From Pseudomonas sp. P7548 (GTDB lineage Bacteria; Pseudomonadota; Gammaproteobacteria; Pseudomonadales; Pseudomonadaceae): DNA of 64,000 bases. Shown piece after piece: positions 25,532 through 34,356 of the stretch. The notes under the pieces were generated by a model. It did no database searches, was not told the origin of the DNA, and saw nothing but the letters and a program-made list of their open reading frames with translations. Made by a program: the position numbers and the translations under genes. Where the stretch lies: assembly GCF_013386585.1 (NCBI RefSeq), contig NZ_JACARO010000017.1, positions 1 to 64,000 on the forward strand, written 5' to 3'. Position 1 is the first letter of the stretch; each line of letters begins with the position of its first letter.

Positions 25532-26752
25532 ATGTCTCGAAGCATCGCACACCTCGCCCTGCTCCTGGGGTTGATCACCGCCATCGGCCCGTTCGCCATC
25601 GACAGCTACCTCCCTGCCCTGCCCACCCTGGGCGCCAGCCTGCAGGCTTCGCCGGCCGCCGTGCAGATGAGCCTTACCGTGTTCTTCATGGTCATCGGCG
25701 TGTGCCAGTTGTTCTACGGGCCGATCAGCGATGTGTTCGGGCGCAAGCTGCCGATTTATGCGGGGCTGGTGATTTTTACCGTGGCCAGTGTCGGCTGTGC
25801 ATTGGCACCCAACATTGAAGTGTTGATCGGTTTTCGCGCCTTGCAGGCCTTCGGCGCGTGTGCCGGGATGGTGATTCCCCGGGCGATCGTGCGCGACCTG
25901 TACACCGGCCATGAGGCCGCGCGCCTGATGGCGCTGCTGATGCTGGTGATGAGCGTGTCGCCGATCCTTGCGCCGTTGGCCGGCAGCGTGGTGATTTCGT
26001 TGTGGAGTTGGCGTGAAGTGTTTGTGGCGCTGGCTGTCGTGGCGGTGCTGTGCCTGGTCATGACCGCCGTGCAGTTACCCGAAACCCACCCGGCCGAGCG
26101 GCGCCTGGGCAAGACCCTCGGCTCGGCCATCGGCAGCTACGGCGCATTGCTGCGCGACCCGGTGTTTATCGGGCTGGCAGTGGTCAGCGGGTTTGGCCTG
26201 GCCACTTTCTTTGTGTTCATCGGCAGCGCGCCGTTCGTGTACATCGAGTACTACGGCCTGACGCCCACCCAGTTCAGCCTGTGCTTCGCCCTCAACGCCG
26301 CGTCGTTCTTCGCCATGAGCCAACTTACCGCGCGCCTGAGCGCGCGCTTTGGCCTGGCGCGGGTGATCCGCAGTTCGGTGATGGCCGTGGCGGCGGTGAT
26401 GGCGGTGTTGGCTGTCACCCTGGTGTGGGGCAACAGCCTGGCCGTGATGATGACACTGCTGTTCATCGGTTTCGGTTTTCTCGGCCTGCTGTTGCCGGCA
26501 GCCGGCGTGTTGTCCCTGGAGGATCACGGTGCGGTAGCTGGCTCGGCGTCGGCCCTGCTGGGCGCGATCCAGATGATCACGGCGGCGGCGTGCATGAGTG
26601 TGGTTGGCGTGTTTGCCGACCACACCCCGGCACCAATGGTGGTGGGCATTGCGCTGTGTGCCCTGGCGGCGATGCTGGTTACGCTGTGGACCTTGCGCCG
26701 TCTGCCAGCGCATCTGGCGTCCAATGCCCGGCACGTACCGCCAGCCAAGTGA
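25532..26752 (+). CDS. Bcr/CflA family MFS drug exporter
   Basis: A 406-residue, 12-helix major facilitator of the DHA1 Bcr/CflA group, which expels small drugs such as bicyclomycin or chloramphenicol by proton antiport. Typical features are IGPFAIDSYLPALP in TM1, the loop 2-3 motif YGPISDVFGRKLPIYAG, and the antiporter motif in TM5 (MSVSPILAPLAG). ATG 25532 matches the normal start of the family, although the ribosome binding site is weak. The last 74 bp overlap the 3' end of the convergent GGDEF/EAL gene. Confidence 0.92.
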   Translation: MSRSIAHLALLLGLITAIGPFAIDSYLPALPTLGASLQASPAAVQMSLTVFFMVIGVCQLFYGPISDVFGRKLPIYAGLVIFTVASVGCALAPNIEVLIGFRALQAFGACAGMVIPRAIVRDLYTGHEAARLMALLMLVMSVSPILAPLAGSVVISLWSWREVFVALAVVAVLCLVMTAVQLPETHPAERRLGKTLGSAIGSYGALLRDPVFIGLAVVSGFGLATFFVFIGSAPFVYIEYYGLTPTQFSLCFALNAASFFAMSQLTARLSARFGLARVIRSSVMAVAAVMAVLAVTLVWGNSLAVMMTLLFIGFGFLGLLLPAAGVLSLEDHGAVAGSASALLGAIQMITAAACMSVVGVFADHTPAPMVVGIALCALAAMLVTLWTLRRLPAHLASNARHVPPAK

Positions 26753-28694
26753 GAAACACTTGGGCCGGCATCGGCCGGGCGATCACGTAACCCTGGACTT
26801 CATGGCAACCAAAGCTGGCCAGCAGCGTGCACACCTGCCGGTCTTCGACCCCTTCGGCCACCAGCCGCAGGTTCATGATCAGGCCCAGTTGAATAATGGC
26901 CCGCACGATTTCCTGTTGCTCGGGCTGGTGTAACTGGGTGATGAACGAGCGGTCGATCTTCAGTTCGTCCACCGGTAGCCGAGACAAGTAAGCCAGCGAT
27001 GAATAGCCGGTGCCAAAGTCGTCGATCGCCAGCGAGAACCCCAACTGGCGCAACTGGGTCAGCGTCACCAACGCTTGCTCAGGGTTGCGCATGGCGCTGG
27101 ACTCGGTGATCTCCAGGCACAACTGCGCCGCATCGGCGCCGGTCTGTGCCAGCAAGGCCTGGACCTGAGTCGGGAACGTCGGCGACTCCAAATCCTGCAC
27201 ACTCAAGTTGACGCTGATGCGCAGGTCACATGCCCGGCTCAACTGCATGCACTCGCGCAACAGCCACAGGCTCAGGGCGCAGATCCGACCGTTGTCCTCG
27301 ATGATCGGCAGGAACACACCCGGGGCAATCAGGCCCAGGCGCGGGTGTTCCCAGCGCACCAACGCTTCTGCTGCGCCGATATGGCCGTCGCTCAAACGCG
27401 CCTTGGGCTGCAGGAACACGCGCAATTCACCGGCCTCGATGGCTTGGTCGAAATCATCCAGCAACGCCATCGACTGCAAACGCCGCTGCTCCAGTTCCGG
27501 GTCATAGAACACATGGCTCACCGCCTGGTGACTGGCGGCATCCAGCGCCACTTCGGCGTAACACAACAAGTCCTGCACACTGCGCCCGTGGATCGGGTAG
27601 CGCGCCAACCCCAGGCGTGCCTTGACCATCACCGCGTGCTGGCCGCCGAGCCTGAACGGTTTGTCCAAGGTGCGCGCCAGCCGCGCCAGGCAGATGTCCT
27701 GGTCGCAGCGCAGCAGCAAGGCAAAGCCGTCCGACGGCAGCCGTGCCAGCAACTCGCCCTCCCCCAGCACCGCCGCCAGCCTTCTTGCCACGCCTTGCAG
27801 CAGCAGGTTGCCATCGCCGTAGCCGTAGAGCGCGTTGATGCGCTTGACGTCGCAGATGTCGAAGATCGCCACGGTCAGCCCCGACAGCGGCCTATGGCCG
27901 GCAGCGATGGCCCGGTTGACGTCCATGATGAACCGCGTGCGGTTGGGCAGCCCGGTCAGCGGGTCTTCAAACGCCAACTCGGAGATGCGCAACTCGCGGC
28001 TGGCAATCACCAGCAAGCCCAACACAAAGGTGGTCAAGCCGATGCCGAGGAACAGCAACAGGCACGCGCGGCGTTCGGCCTTGATCGCCTCCAGGCTGAC
28101 GTCCGCGCCCAGCACCAATTGACTGCCGTGCGGCCCTCTGATGGGCAGGAAGAGCGAGCGAAAATCGCCGAACTGGTCGCTGTATTCCACAAACCGGCTG
28201 CGGCGTTGTGCAAACACTTCGTTAAGTTCTGGCGGCGCGCTGTCGTAGTGGCCCAAATGCTGGCCGTAGCGCCCGCTGGCGATCTCGGCGGTATTGGCCG
28301 AGTCCATCACGAACAGCGTGTGGCCCCCGCGCTGGGTGAGCACGTAGATCGAATCCACCCCGGCTTTTTTGGCGTAGCCGTCCAGGCGCTGCAACATCGC
28401 CTGGTAGCGTGGCTCATCGAACGGTCCGTCACCCAGCAGTTCGCCCAGGTAGTCATCGCCGATCACCACCGGCAGCGCCTGCACAATGGCGCTCAGGCGC
28501 GTACCCAGCAGCGCGTCATCGGCCGCGGCCTTGAAGCGATAACCGCTGACGGTAAACAACAGGGTCACCAGCAGGTGAATCAGCACAAAACTGAGGGACA
28601 CCTTGCCCAACCGGGACAAGGCACGCAGCCGATGCCTGCGCACGGGTGCATCGTCGGGCAACAGCCAACTGCGGTGTTCGAGCGCCTCTGCCAT
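26679..28694 (-). CDS. membrane sensor with degenerate GGDEF and intact EAL domain (c-di-GMP phosphodiesterase)
   Basis: A 671-residue inner-membrane signalling protein. TM1 (about 34-52) and TM2 (about 211-230) bracket a periplasmic sensor domain. The GGDEF-like domain keeps DPLTGLPNRTRF but has SDGF at 321-324 in place of GGDEF, so it should not make c-di-GMP. The EAL domain keeps EAL at 443-445, ISVNLS, LEITES, Asp558-Asp559, LKIDRS and AEGVE, all the metal and catalytic positions I can check, so it is probably an active phosphodiesterase. It starts 3 bp after the chemoreceptor gene, suggesting a joint operon linking chemotaxis and c-di-GMP. Confidence 0.9.
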   Translation of the reverse strand: MAEALEHRSWLLPDDAPVRRHRLRALSRLGKVSLSFVLIHLLVTLLFTVSGYRFKAAADDALLGTRLSAIVQALPVVIGDDYLGELLGDGPFDEPRYQAMLQRLDGYAKKAGVDSIYVLTQRGGHTLFVMDSANTAEIASGRYGQHLGHYDSAPPELNEVFAQRRSRFVEYSDQFGDFRSLFLPIRGPHGSQLVLGADVSLEAIKAERRACLLLFLGIGLTTFVLGLLVIASRELRISELAFEDPLTGLPNRTRFIMDVNRAIAAGHRPLSGLTVAIFDICDVKRINALYGYGDGNLLLQGVARRLAAVLGEGELLARLPSDGFALLLRCDQDICLARLARTLDKPFRLGGQHAVMVKARLGLARYPIHGRSVQDLLCYAEVALDAASHQAVSHVFYDPELEQRRLQSMALLDDFDQAIEAGELRVFLQPKARLSDGHIGAAEALVRWEHPRLGLIAPGVFLPIIEDNGRICALSLWLLRECMQLSRACDLRISVNLSVQDLESPTFPTQVQALLAQTGADAAQLCLEITESSAMRNPEQALVTLTQLRQLGFSLAIDDFGTGYSSLAYLSRLPVDELKIDRSFITQLHQPEQQEIVRAIIQLGLIMNLRLVAEGVEDRQVCTLLASFGCHEVQGYVIARPMPAQVFLTWLAVRAGHWTPDALADGARSTA

Positions 28695-28697
28695 GGG

Positions 28698-30269
28698 TTA
28701 CACCTTGAACCGCTTGACCAGGTTCTGCAGTTCGCCGCCCAACTGGGCCAGGTCGGTGCTGGAATCGGCCATCTCGGCGCTGGCCTGCGCCGACTGGTCG
28801 GCCACTTCGCGCACGGTCATGACGCTGCGTTGGATGGTGTCCGCCACGCTGGCCTGCTCTTCCGCCGCCGTGGCGATCAACAGGCTCATGTGCTGGATAC
28901 CCGCCACTTGGCGGGTAATGGTCGCCAGTGCTTCACCGGTGTCGCGCACGCCGATCACCGTAGACTGGGTCTGCACCACGCTGGCCTGCATGCGCCGCGA
29001 GCTTTCCTCGGCAATGCGTTGCAGCCCGGCAATCAGGTTCTCGATTTCTTCGGAGGATTGCTGGGTGCGTTTGGCCAGGCTGCGTACCTCGTCGGCGACC
29101 ACGGCAAAACCGCGGCCCGCCTCCCCTGCCCTGGCCGCTTCGATGGCCGCGTTGAGCGCCAGCAGGTTGGTTTGCCCGGCCACCGTCTTGATCACATCCA
29201 GCACGCCGCCAATGCGCTCGCTCTCTTTATACAGACGGGTCATCGACTCGGCCGACATACCCACGTCCCGCGCCAAGGTTTCAATCTGCTCCACGGCCTG
29301 CTGTGACACCTGCAAGGCGCTGCTGGCCTGGGTGTCGGCCTCCTTGGCAGCCTGGGCGGCCTGTTCGGAATGGCGTGCCACTTCCAGCACGGTGGTGGTC
29401 ATCCCGGCCATGGCGGTCGCCACCTGGTCAGTCTCGGTCTTCTGGCTATGGATGCCCGCGCGGGTTTGCACGGTGATTGCGGCAAACTGGCTGGCGGATG
29501 CGGCCAGCCGATGAGAACTGCCGCCGATCAGTGCCATCACGTCGCGCAGGCGGTGGCTCATATGGTTGATCGAACGCAGCAACTGGCCCAGTTCGTCGGC
29601 ACGCTCGCTGTGCAGTTCCACGGTCAGGTCGCCATTGGCGATGCGTTCGGCCGCCTCAAGGGTCTGTTGCAATGGCGCGACAATCTGCCGGCCAATGCGC
29701 CACGCGAGCAACCCGCCGAACAGCAAGGCCAGTAACGTCAGCGAGCCGAGCACGATCACCACCGCTTCGACACGGCGCTTGGCCCGCACCGCTTCAACGT
29801 CGTAGAGCACATTGATTTCATCTTGCAGGGCAGCTAGATCGGCATTCAACTTGAGCACCGTGGGGCCTGCATTGACGCCGACTTCCACCGCATCATGGGC
29901 TTTCATGTAAGCGCGCAGCTTGTCATCCAGGCGGCGGATCTTGGCCAGGTCTTCCTGGGGCCACTGCCCGGCGTGCACGTCGGCGACGATCCCGGCGAGC
30001 AGCTTTTCCATCTGCCCGAGGCTGGCATCGTGTCGGGTCAATTGGGTGGCGTCTGCGGTCAAGGCATACACAAAGTTGGCGTCACGGGAGAACACGGTCT
30101 GGTCGAACAGATTGCCCAGCCGGTTGATGCGCTTGAGCGATTGGCCGTCGCTGCGCAAGGCGTACAACCCCGTCAGTGCCAGCAGCACCGCAAATGCCAA
30201 AAGCAAACCAAAGCCCAAGCCCAGCTTGCGGCGCACAGTCAGATGTTCCAGGGCAAATCCACGCGACAT
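28698..30269 (-). CDS. methyl-accepting chemotaxis protein
   Basis: A 523-residue chemoreceptor. ATG 30269 follows ACGAGG by 9 bp. TM1 lies at about residues 14-36, a four-helix-bundle-type periplasmic domain runs to about 185, TM2 follows ([20 protein letters not shown]), then HAMP ([20 protein letters not shown]) and the signalling hairpin. The hairpin tip is complete ([20 protein letters not shown] and [16 protein letters not shown]). There is no C-terminal pentapeptide for CheR/CheB tethering. The ligand is unknown. It is the first gene of a two-gene unit with the EAL protein. Confidence 0.92.
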   Translation of the reverse strand: MSRGFALEHLTVRRKLGLGFGLLLAFAVLLALTGLYALRSDGQSLKRINRLGNLFDQTVFSRDANFVYALTADATQLTRHDASLGQMEKLLAGIVADVHAGQWPQEDLAKIRRLDDKLRAYMKAHDAVEVGVNAGPTVLKLNADLAALQDEINVLYDVEAVRAKRRVEAVVIVLGSLTLLALLFGGLLAWRIGRQIVAPLQQTLEAAERIANGDLTVELHSERADELGQLLRSINHMSHRLRDVMALIGGSSHRLAASASQFAAITVQTRAGIHSQKTETDQVATAMAGMTTTVLEVARHSEQAAQAAKEADTQASSALQVSQQAVEQIETLARDVGMSAESMTRLYKESERIGGVLDVIKTVAGQTNLLALNAAIEAARAGEAGRGFAVVADEVRSLAKRTQQSSEEIENLIAGLQRIAEESSRRMQASVVQTQSTVIGVRDTGEALATITRQVAGIQHMSLLIATAAEEQASVADTIQRSVMTVREVADQSAQASAEMADSSTDLAQLGGELQNLVKRFKV

Positions 30270-30627
30270 AAGTAACAACCTCGTTGCTCCCGTTTGCTCG
30301 GCGCGCAGAAACGCCGACGCCTCGCAGGTGTGCGATAGCGTCTGGGGGCAGATTTAAGTTAATGGAGCACTTTGCTCGATAAACAACCAGGCTGTTACTT
30401 GGCGATGAGTCAAAATGCCATCGCACAATATCATTGGCTGAACAAAGAATAAACGAAACATGAAAAATCCAAATATGGAGGAGTGAAATCCATATTTAGG
30501 TATTTATTATTAGACGCTCAAACCGTACTATCGCGGCCCCTGAAACTTCATCGATTACAACTAATTCCGCTATAGCGTACTGCTTGGCGTCTTACGTATT
30601 TCGCTCACCTGAGCGCCTAGGGTCGTT
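30270..30627. promoter_or_regulatory. divergent promoter region with a 9-bp perfect dyad
   Basis: This 358-bp gap between the chemoreceptor (minus) and a LysR gene (plus) holds no gene. It contains AAATATGGA (30471-30479) and TCCATATTT (30489-30497), a perfect inverted repeat with 9-bp spacing in AT-rich surroundings. The geometry fits a LysR-type or other dimeric regulator site. The dyad is 130 bp before the LysR start and about 200 bp before the chemoreceptor start. Confidence 0.45.
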
Positions 30628-31512
30628 ATGCTGGATGATGTGGCTATCTTCGTTCAAATCGTGCGCAGCGGCAGCCTTGCGCTGGCCAGTAAAAAACTGG
30701 ACATGCCCGCCAATACACTGGGGCGCCGCCTGGCCAGCCTGGAGCAGATGATGGGCACGCCGCTGTTGTTCCGTTCTACCCGCGCCCTGCGCTGCACCGC
30801 AGCCGGCGAGCGGTTATACCAGCACAGTTGCACTAATATCGACGCCCTTCATGCCGCGATAGAATCCATCAAACACATGGACGGCGAACCCCGTGGCAAA
30901 GTTAGGGTGCATGTGTCCACCAGTTTCTTTGAATACTCCGACACTAACTTCTTGCAAGTCTTTCTCGACAAGTACCCGGTGATCGAGCTGGAGCTGATCG
31001 TCTCGGATATAGAACCCAACTTGACTGAAGAAGGTATCGATCTACTGCTGCGCGTAGGTAAACCGAAAAAAACCAGTTATGTCATACACAAGTTGCGCGA
31101 CGTGACCTTGGGTTTATATGCCAGCACGCACTACTTGGCCACACAGGGCACGCCGCACACCTTGGATGACTTGATGGGCCACGAACATTTGCAGTACCTG
31201 GGCAAGACCCACGAAAACCTGTTGACGCTGATGCGTGGCGATGAAACCCACAGCGTGCCTATTCGTGGCCGGTTTTCTTCGGACTCGATGCTGGGTCTGA
31301 TCAACGCGGCCCACCAGGGCTTGGGAATTGCCCTGCTGAACAACGTGACCACCCAATTCGATCAAAAGGACCTGATACGCGTACTGCCGGAATACTACCT
31401 GCCCACCGAGGGGTTCTATGCGGTGTACCCGAACCGTAAATCCCTGTCGATCGCCGCCCTGGCGGTGCTCGACCACTTGATCGACAAGGCCGGTATCTGC
31501 CGGCTGCGCTAG
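30628..31512 (+). CDS. LysR family transcriptional regulator
   Basis: A 294-residue regulator with the N-terminal winged helix (AIFVQIVRSGSLALASKKLD, then TLGRRLASLEQMMGTPLLFR) and a periplasmic-binding-protein-like effector domain. The effector domain (EGIDLLLRVGKPKKTSYVIHK) is of the CrgA/DsdC-like subgroup that usually controls a divergent gene. The TAG stop shares the tetranucleotide CTAG (31509-31512) with the stop of the convergent DUF971 gene. The effector is not predictable. Confidence 0.9.
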   Translation: MLDDVAIFVQIVRSGSLALASKKLDMPANTLGRRLASLEQMMGTPLLFRSTRALRCTAAGERLYQHSCTNIDALHAAIESIKHMDGEPRGKVRVHVSTSFFEYSDTNFLQVFLDKYPVIELELIVSDIEPNLTEEGIDLLLRVGKPKKTSYVIHKLRDVTLGLYASTHYLATQGTPHTLDDLMGHEHLQYLGKTHENLLTLMRGDETHSVPIRGRFSSDSMLGLINAAHQGLGIALLNNVTTQFDQKDLIRVLPEYYLPTEGFYAVYPNRKSLSIAALAVLDHLIDKAGICRLR

Positions 31513-31793
31513 GCGTCGCTGCCCAGGCCGGCCAGGTACGCCCACGGGTAGATACCACGCTCGTGCCCATCGCTGAACACCAGTTGCACGCCATAGCCCT
31601 GTGGGTGGATCTGCAGCACACGCACGGCGTCCGACACCCTGGGTTGGCTGCCGCGCAAGCGGAACGCCCGGCATTGTGAGCACGGGCATTCGCGACGCAA
31701 TCGCGCGTGCTCGATCCACTGGGTGCCGTCGGCCCACTCCAGGCGCAATCGCCCGTCAGCGCCTTTGCCAATCCCGCTGGGAGCGGTGGTCAT
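31509..31793 (-). CDS. DUF971 (gamma-butyrobetaine hydroxylase N-terminal-like) protein
   Basis: A 94-residue single-domain protein with the DUF971 core (LRLEWADGTQWIEHARLRRE, then YGVQLVFSDGHERGIYPWAY). The cysteine cluster C36-x-C38-x2-C41 (CPCSQC) is likely to bind metal. The same domain occurs at the end of HCF101, a plant iron-sulfur scaffold, and in front of gamma-butyrobetaine hydroxylase. The start overlaps the stop of the HEAT-repeat gene by 4 bp (31790-31793), so it is translationally coupled as the last gene of the AprAB-like operon. A role in loading Fe-S clusters into the ferredoxin subunit is possible, but this is an inference. Confidence 0.88.
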   Translation of the reverse strand: MTTAPSGIGKGADGRLRLEWADGTQWIEHARLRRECPCSQCRAFRLRGSQPRVSDAVRVLQIHPQGYGVQLVFSDGHERGIYPWAYLAGLGSDA

Positions 31794-32734
31794 TGCAGTT
31801 GCGCCAGGGCGATCCGCACCGCCTTGCGCACTTCCGGGTCGGCGTCGTCGGCCGCATCCCGCAGGGCACTCAACGCCTGGCGATCGCCCAACTCACCCAA
31901 TGACAACGCCGCTTCCTTGCGCAGGTTGCTGATGCTGTGGCCCAACGCCTGGACGAGTGCGTCGAGCGCCGGCGCATAGCGTAACCGCCCCAGGCTGCGG
32001 GTGGCCCGCAAGCGCACTTGCCAGTATTCATCGCTCAATGCGCCAACCAGTGCTTCGCCGGCGCTGTGACTGCCGACTTTGCCCAGGGTGGTCGCCGCCT
32101 CTTCACGCACTTGCCACGCTGGGTCCAGCAGGGCCCGGTACAACGCTGGCAACACCTGCTCATCGCTGGCCAGGCCGAGGGCACCGGTGGCAGCGCGGCG
32201 TACTTCTGTGTCCGGGTCGCTGCTGGCCAATCTGGCCAACGCTTCCAGCGCGGGCAGGTGTTTGAGCCAACCGAGCACACCCACGGCTTCGCGGCGGATA
32301 CCCGCATCGGCGTCCGCCAGCGCCCGCAACGCCGAAGGCGCAGCAGCCTCCAGGCGCAACTCGCGCAAGGCACGAAAGACGGCGGTGCGCACGCTCACGT
32401 CGGCGTGCTCGGCCCAGGGCAACAACACCGCGCCTGCCTGGGCCGTCTTCAAGACGCTCAAGCTTTGCGCGGCCGCCTCGCGCACCGCAGGTTCCGCATC
32501 GGTCAGCGCCTCGCACAGTGCCTGCACCACCTCATCCTCTTCCCAGGCTTCCAGCAAGGCGGCGGCTTGGGCGCGCACTTCCACGGCCGGGTCCTGGCGC
32601 AGGCTGTCCACCAGCCATGCCAGGCCGTCGGGTTCTTCCAGGTCGGCCAGGTCGATCAGGGCAATGCGTCGCATGGCAGCGTCCGATGCCTGCAGGCGCG
32701 GGCGCAGGGCTTCTATTTCGGGGTTATAGGTCAT
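31790..32734 (-). CDS. HEAT-repeat (EZ-type) protein
   Basis: A 314-residue protein made almost wholly of about ten alpha-helical HEAT/PBS-lyase-type repeats of about 31 residues, each with a recognisable VR-x-EA...LG core (for example DAGIRREAVGVLGWL, DTEVRRAATGALGL, AWQVREEAATTLGKVG). It has no signal peptide, so it is cytoplasmic. Such proteins are scaffolds or chaperone-like partners; some act on cofactor attachment in phycobiliproteins. It overlaps the ABC ATPase gene upstream and the DUF971 gene downstream by 4 bp each. That tight coupling makes it part of the operon, possibly holding or maturing the redox enzyme. Confidence 0.87.
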   Translation of the reverse strand: MTYNPEIEALRPRLQASDAAMRRIALIDLADLEEPDGLAWLVDSLRQDPAVEVRAQAAALLEAWEEDEVVQALCEALTDAEPAVREAAAQSLSVLKTAQAGAVLLPWAEHADVSVRTAVFRALRELRLEAAAPSALRALADADAGIRREAVGVLGWLKHLPALEALARLASSDPDTEVRRAATGALGLASDEQVLPALYRALLDPAWQVREEAATTLGKVGSHSAGEALVGALSDEYWQVRLRATRSLGRLRYAPALDALVQALGHSISNLRKEAALSLGELGDRQALSALRDAADDADPEVRKAVRIALAQLQ

Positions 32735-33561
32735 ATGGCAAATCGCGGTATGGAATGATCAATGGGCAACCCAAGCGGGTTCAACCGGGGCAACTGGCGT
32801 CCATCTTCGTGGTGCAGCAGTTCCAGGCAGTGGCGCTTGAGGTGGGTAAATTCAGGGGTGGTCATCAGCCCGGTGTGGCGCGGGCGTGGGAAGTCCAGGG
32901 TGAAGTCTTCGATAATGCGGCCTGGGCGCGGGCTCATCACCAGAATGCGGTCGGCCAGGAACAACGCTTCATCGATGTCATGGGTGACAAACACCACGGT
33001 GGTGCGGATCTGCGTCCAGATATCCAGCAACAACGCCTGCATCTTCATGCGTGTCAACGCGTCCAGCGCGCCAAACGGTTCGTCCATCAGCAACAGGCGC
33101 GGGCGATTGATCAGCACCCGAGCGATTTCCACCCGTTGCTGCATACCGCCCGACAATTGATTCGGCCAGCGTTCGGCAAAGCCTTCCAGCCCCACCAGTG
33201 CGAGGATTTCATCCGCCGCCGCCAACCGCTCGGCCTTGCCGACGCCGCGCATCTTCAGGCCGAACGCGACGTTCTCACGCACACTGCGCCAGGGGAACAG
33301 CGTGTGTTGCTGAAACACCATGCCACGCTGCTGGGACGGCCCGGACACCGCCTGCCCGTCCATGTGCAAAGTGCCCTGGCTCGGCACCAGGTGGCCAGCC
33401 AGCGCCCCCAGCAAGGTGGACTTGCCGCAGCCCGACGGGCCCAGGATGCACACGAACTGGCCCGGCTCGATGCTGCAATCAAGTGCTTTGACCGCCTCAA
33501 AAGCCTGGGCTTTTTCGCCCAGCACAATCGACAACCCGCTGATTGCTATACGACCTTCCAT
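32731..33561 (-). CDS. ABC transporter ATP-binding protein (nitrate/sulfonate/taurine type)
   Basis: A 276-residue ATPase. Walker A is GPSGCGKSTL, the Q-loop lies in GMVFQQHTLFPWRSVRENV, the signature is LSGGMQQR, Walker B is LLLMDEPFGALD and the switch His is in VTHDIDEA. The QQHTLFPW and ENVAFGLKMRGV stretches are typical of the SsuB/TauB/NrtD group. The start codon overlaps the permease stop by one base (33561). It energises import with the permease and binding protein encoded upstream. Confidence 0.94.
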   Translation of the reverse strand: MEGRIAISGLSIVLGEKAQAFEAVKALDCSIEPGQFVCILGPSGCGKSTLLGALAGHLVPSQGTLHMDGQAVSGPSQQRGMVFQQHTLFPWRSVRENVAFGLKMRGVGKAERLAAADEILALVGLEGFAERWPNQLSGGMQQRVEIARVLINRPRLLLMDEPFGALDALTRMKMQALLLDIWTQIRTTVVFVTHDIDEALFLADRILVMSPRPGRIIEDFTLDFPRPRHTGLMTTPEFTHLKRHCLELLHHEDGRQLPRLNPLGLPIDHSIPRFAI

Positions 33562-34343
33562 CAGGCTTTACCTCGCAGGCGATGCCAAGGGGTGAATGCC
33601 GCGCCCAGGCACTTGACCAGCCAACTGCTGCCCATGCCCAGTACGCCGATCAACAACATGCCGACCACGATGTCGGCATAGTTCTGCAAGGTGTATGACT
33701 CCCAGGTGTAGTAACCGATACCGAACTGCCCCGAGATCATCTCGGCCGTCACCAGGCAGAACCACGACGTGCCCATGCCAATGGCAAGGCCAGTGATGAT
33801 GCTCGGCGCAGCGCCCGGCACGATCACTTCGCGCAGGATGGCACCGCGCCCTGCCCCCAGGCTGCGTGCCGAGGCGATCAATCGAGGGTCCACCCCTTCA
33901 ACGCCATGCACGGTATTGAGCAAAATCGGAAACAGCGCGCCGGTGAAGGTGATGAACACCATCGACAGTTCCGACGACGGGAACATCAGGATCGCCAGGG
34001 GAATCCACGCCACCGCAGGAATCGGGCGGATCACCTCCAGCGGCGGCAGCAAGACATCTTCGGCCCACTTCCAGCGGCCGATGGCGATCCCCAACCCGAT
34101 GCCCACCAGCACCGCCACCAAGTAACCTTCAAACACCCGGCCCAGGCTGGCCCCCAGGTGCCGGGCCAGCTTGCCCGAGTCCACCAGGGCCAGCGCCGCC
34201 TCCAGCACGGCGCCAGGCGTGGGCACATTGGCGAAGGTCACCAGCCACAGGTTCCAGTGATGGCTGGCGGCGAGTTGCCAGAACAGCAGGCACACCAGCA
34301 AGGAACTGGCCCGGGGCAGCCAGCGATAAGCGGCAGTTGGCAT
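33561..34343 (-). CDS. ABC transporter permease (nitrate/sulfonate/taurine type)
   Basis: A 260-residue inner-membrane permease with about six helices and the EAA-type cytoplasmic loop (ASARSLGAGRGAILREVIVPGA). ATG 34343 is chosen since AGGA lies 8 bp upstream; ATG 34349 is also possible. Longer readings run into the binding-protein gene, whose stop is at 34357. The sequence belongs to the SsuC/TauC/NtrB group. The gene sits between the binding protein (13 bp) and the ATPase (1-bp overlap). Confidence 0.92.
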   Translation of the reverse strand: MPTAAYRWLPRASSLLVCLLFWQLAASHHWNLWLVTFANVPTPGAVLEAALALVDSGKLARHLGASLGRVFEGYLVAVLVGIGLGIAIGRWKWAEDVLLPPLEVIRPIPAVAWIPLAILMFPSSELSMVFITFTGALFPILLNTVHGVEGVDPRLIASARSLGAGRGAILREVIVPGAAPSIITGLAIGMGTSWFCLVTAEMISGQFGIGYYTWESYTLQNYADIVVGMLLIGVLGMGSSWLVKCLGAAFTPWHRLRGKA

Positions 34344-34356
34344 GGGCATGTTCCTG

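Noticed and set aside
31790-32734. HEAT-repeat gene as a phycobilin lyase
   Set aside because: The repeats are of the same general type, but nothing in the window makes or binds bilins; a scaffold role in the operon is more economical.
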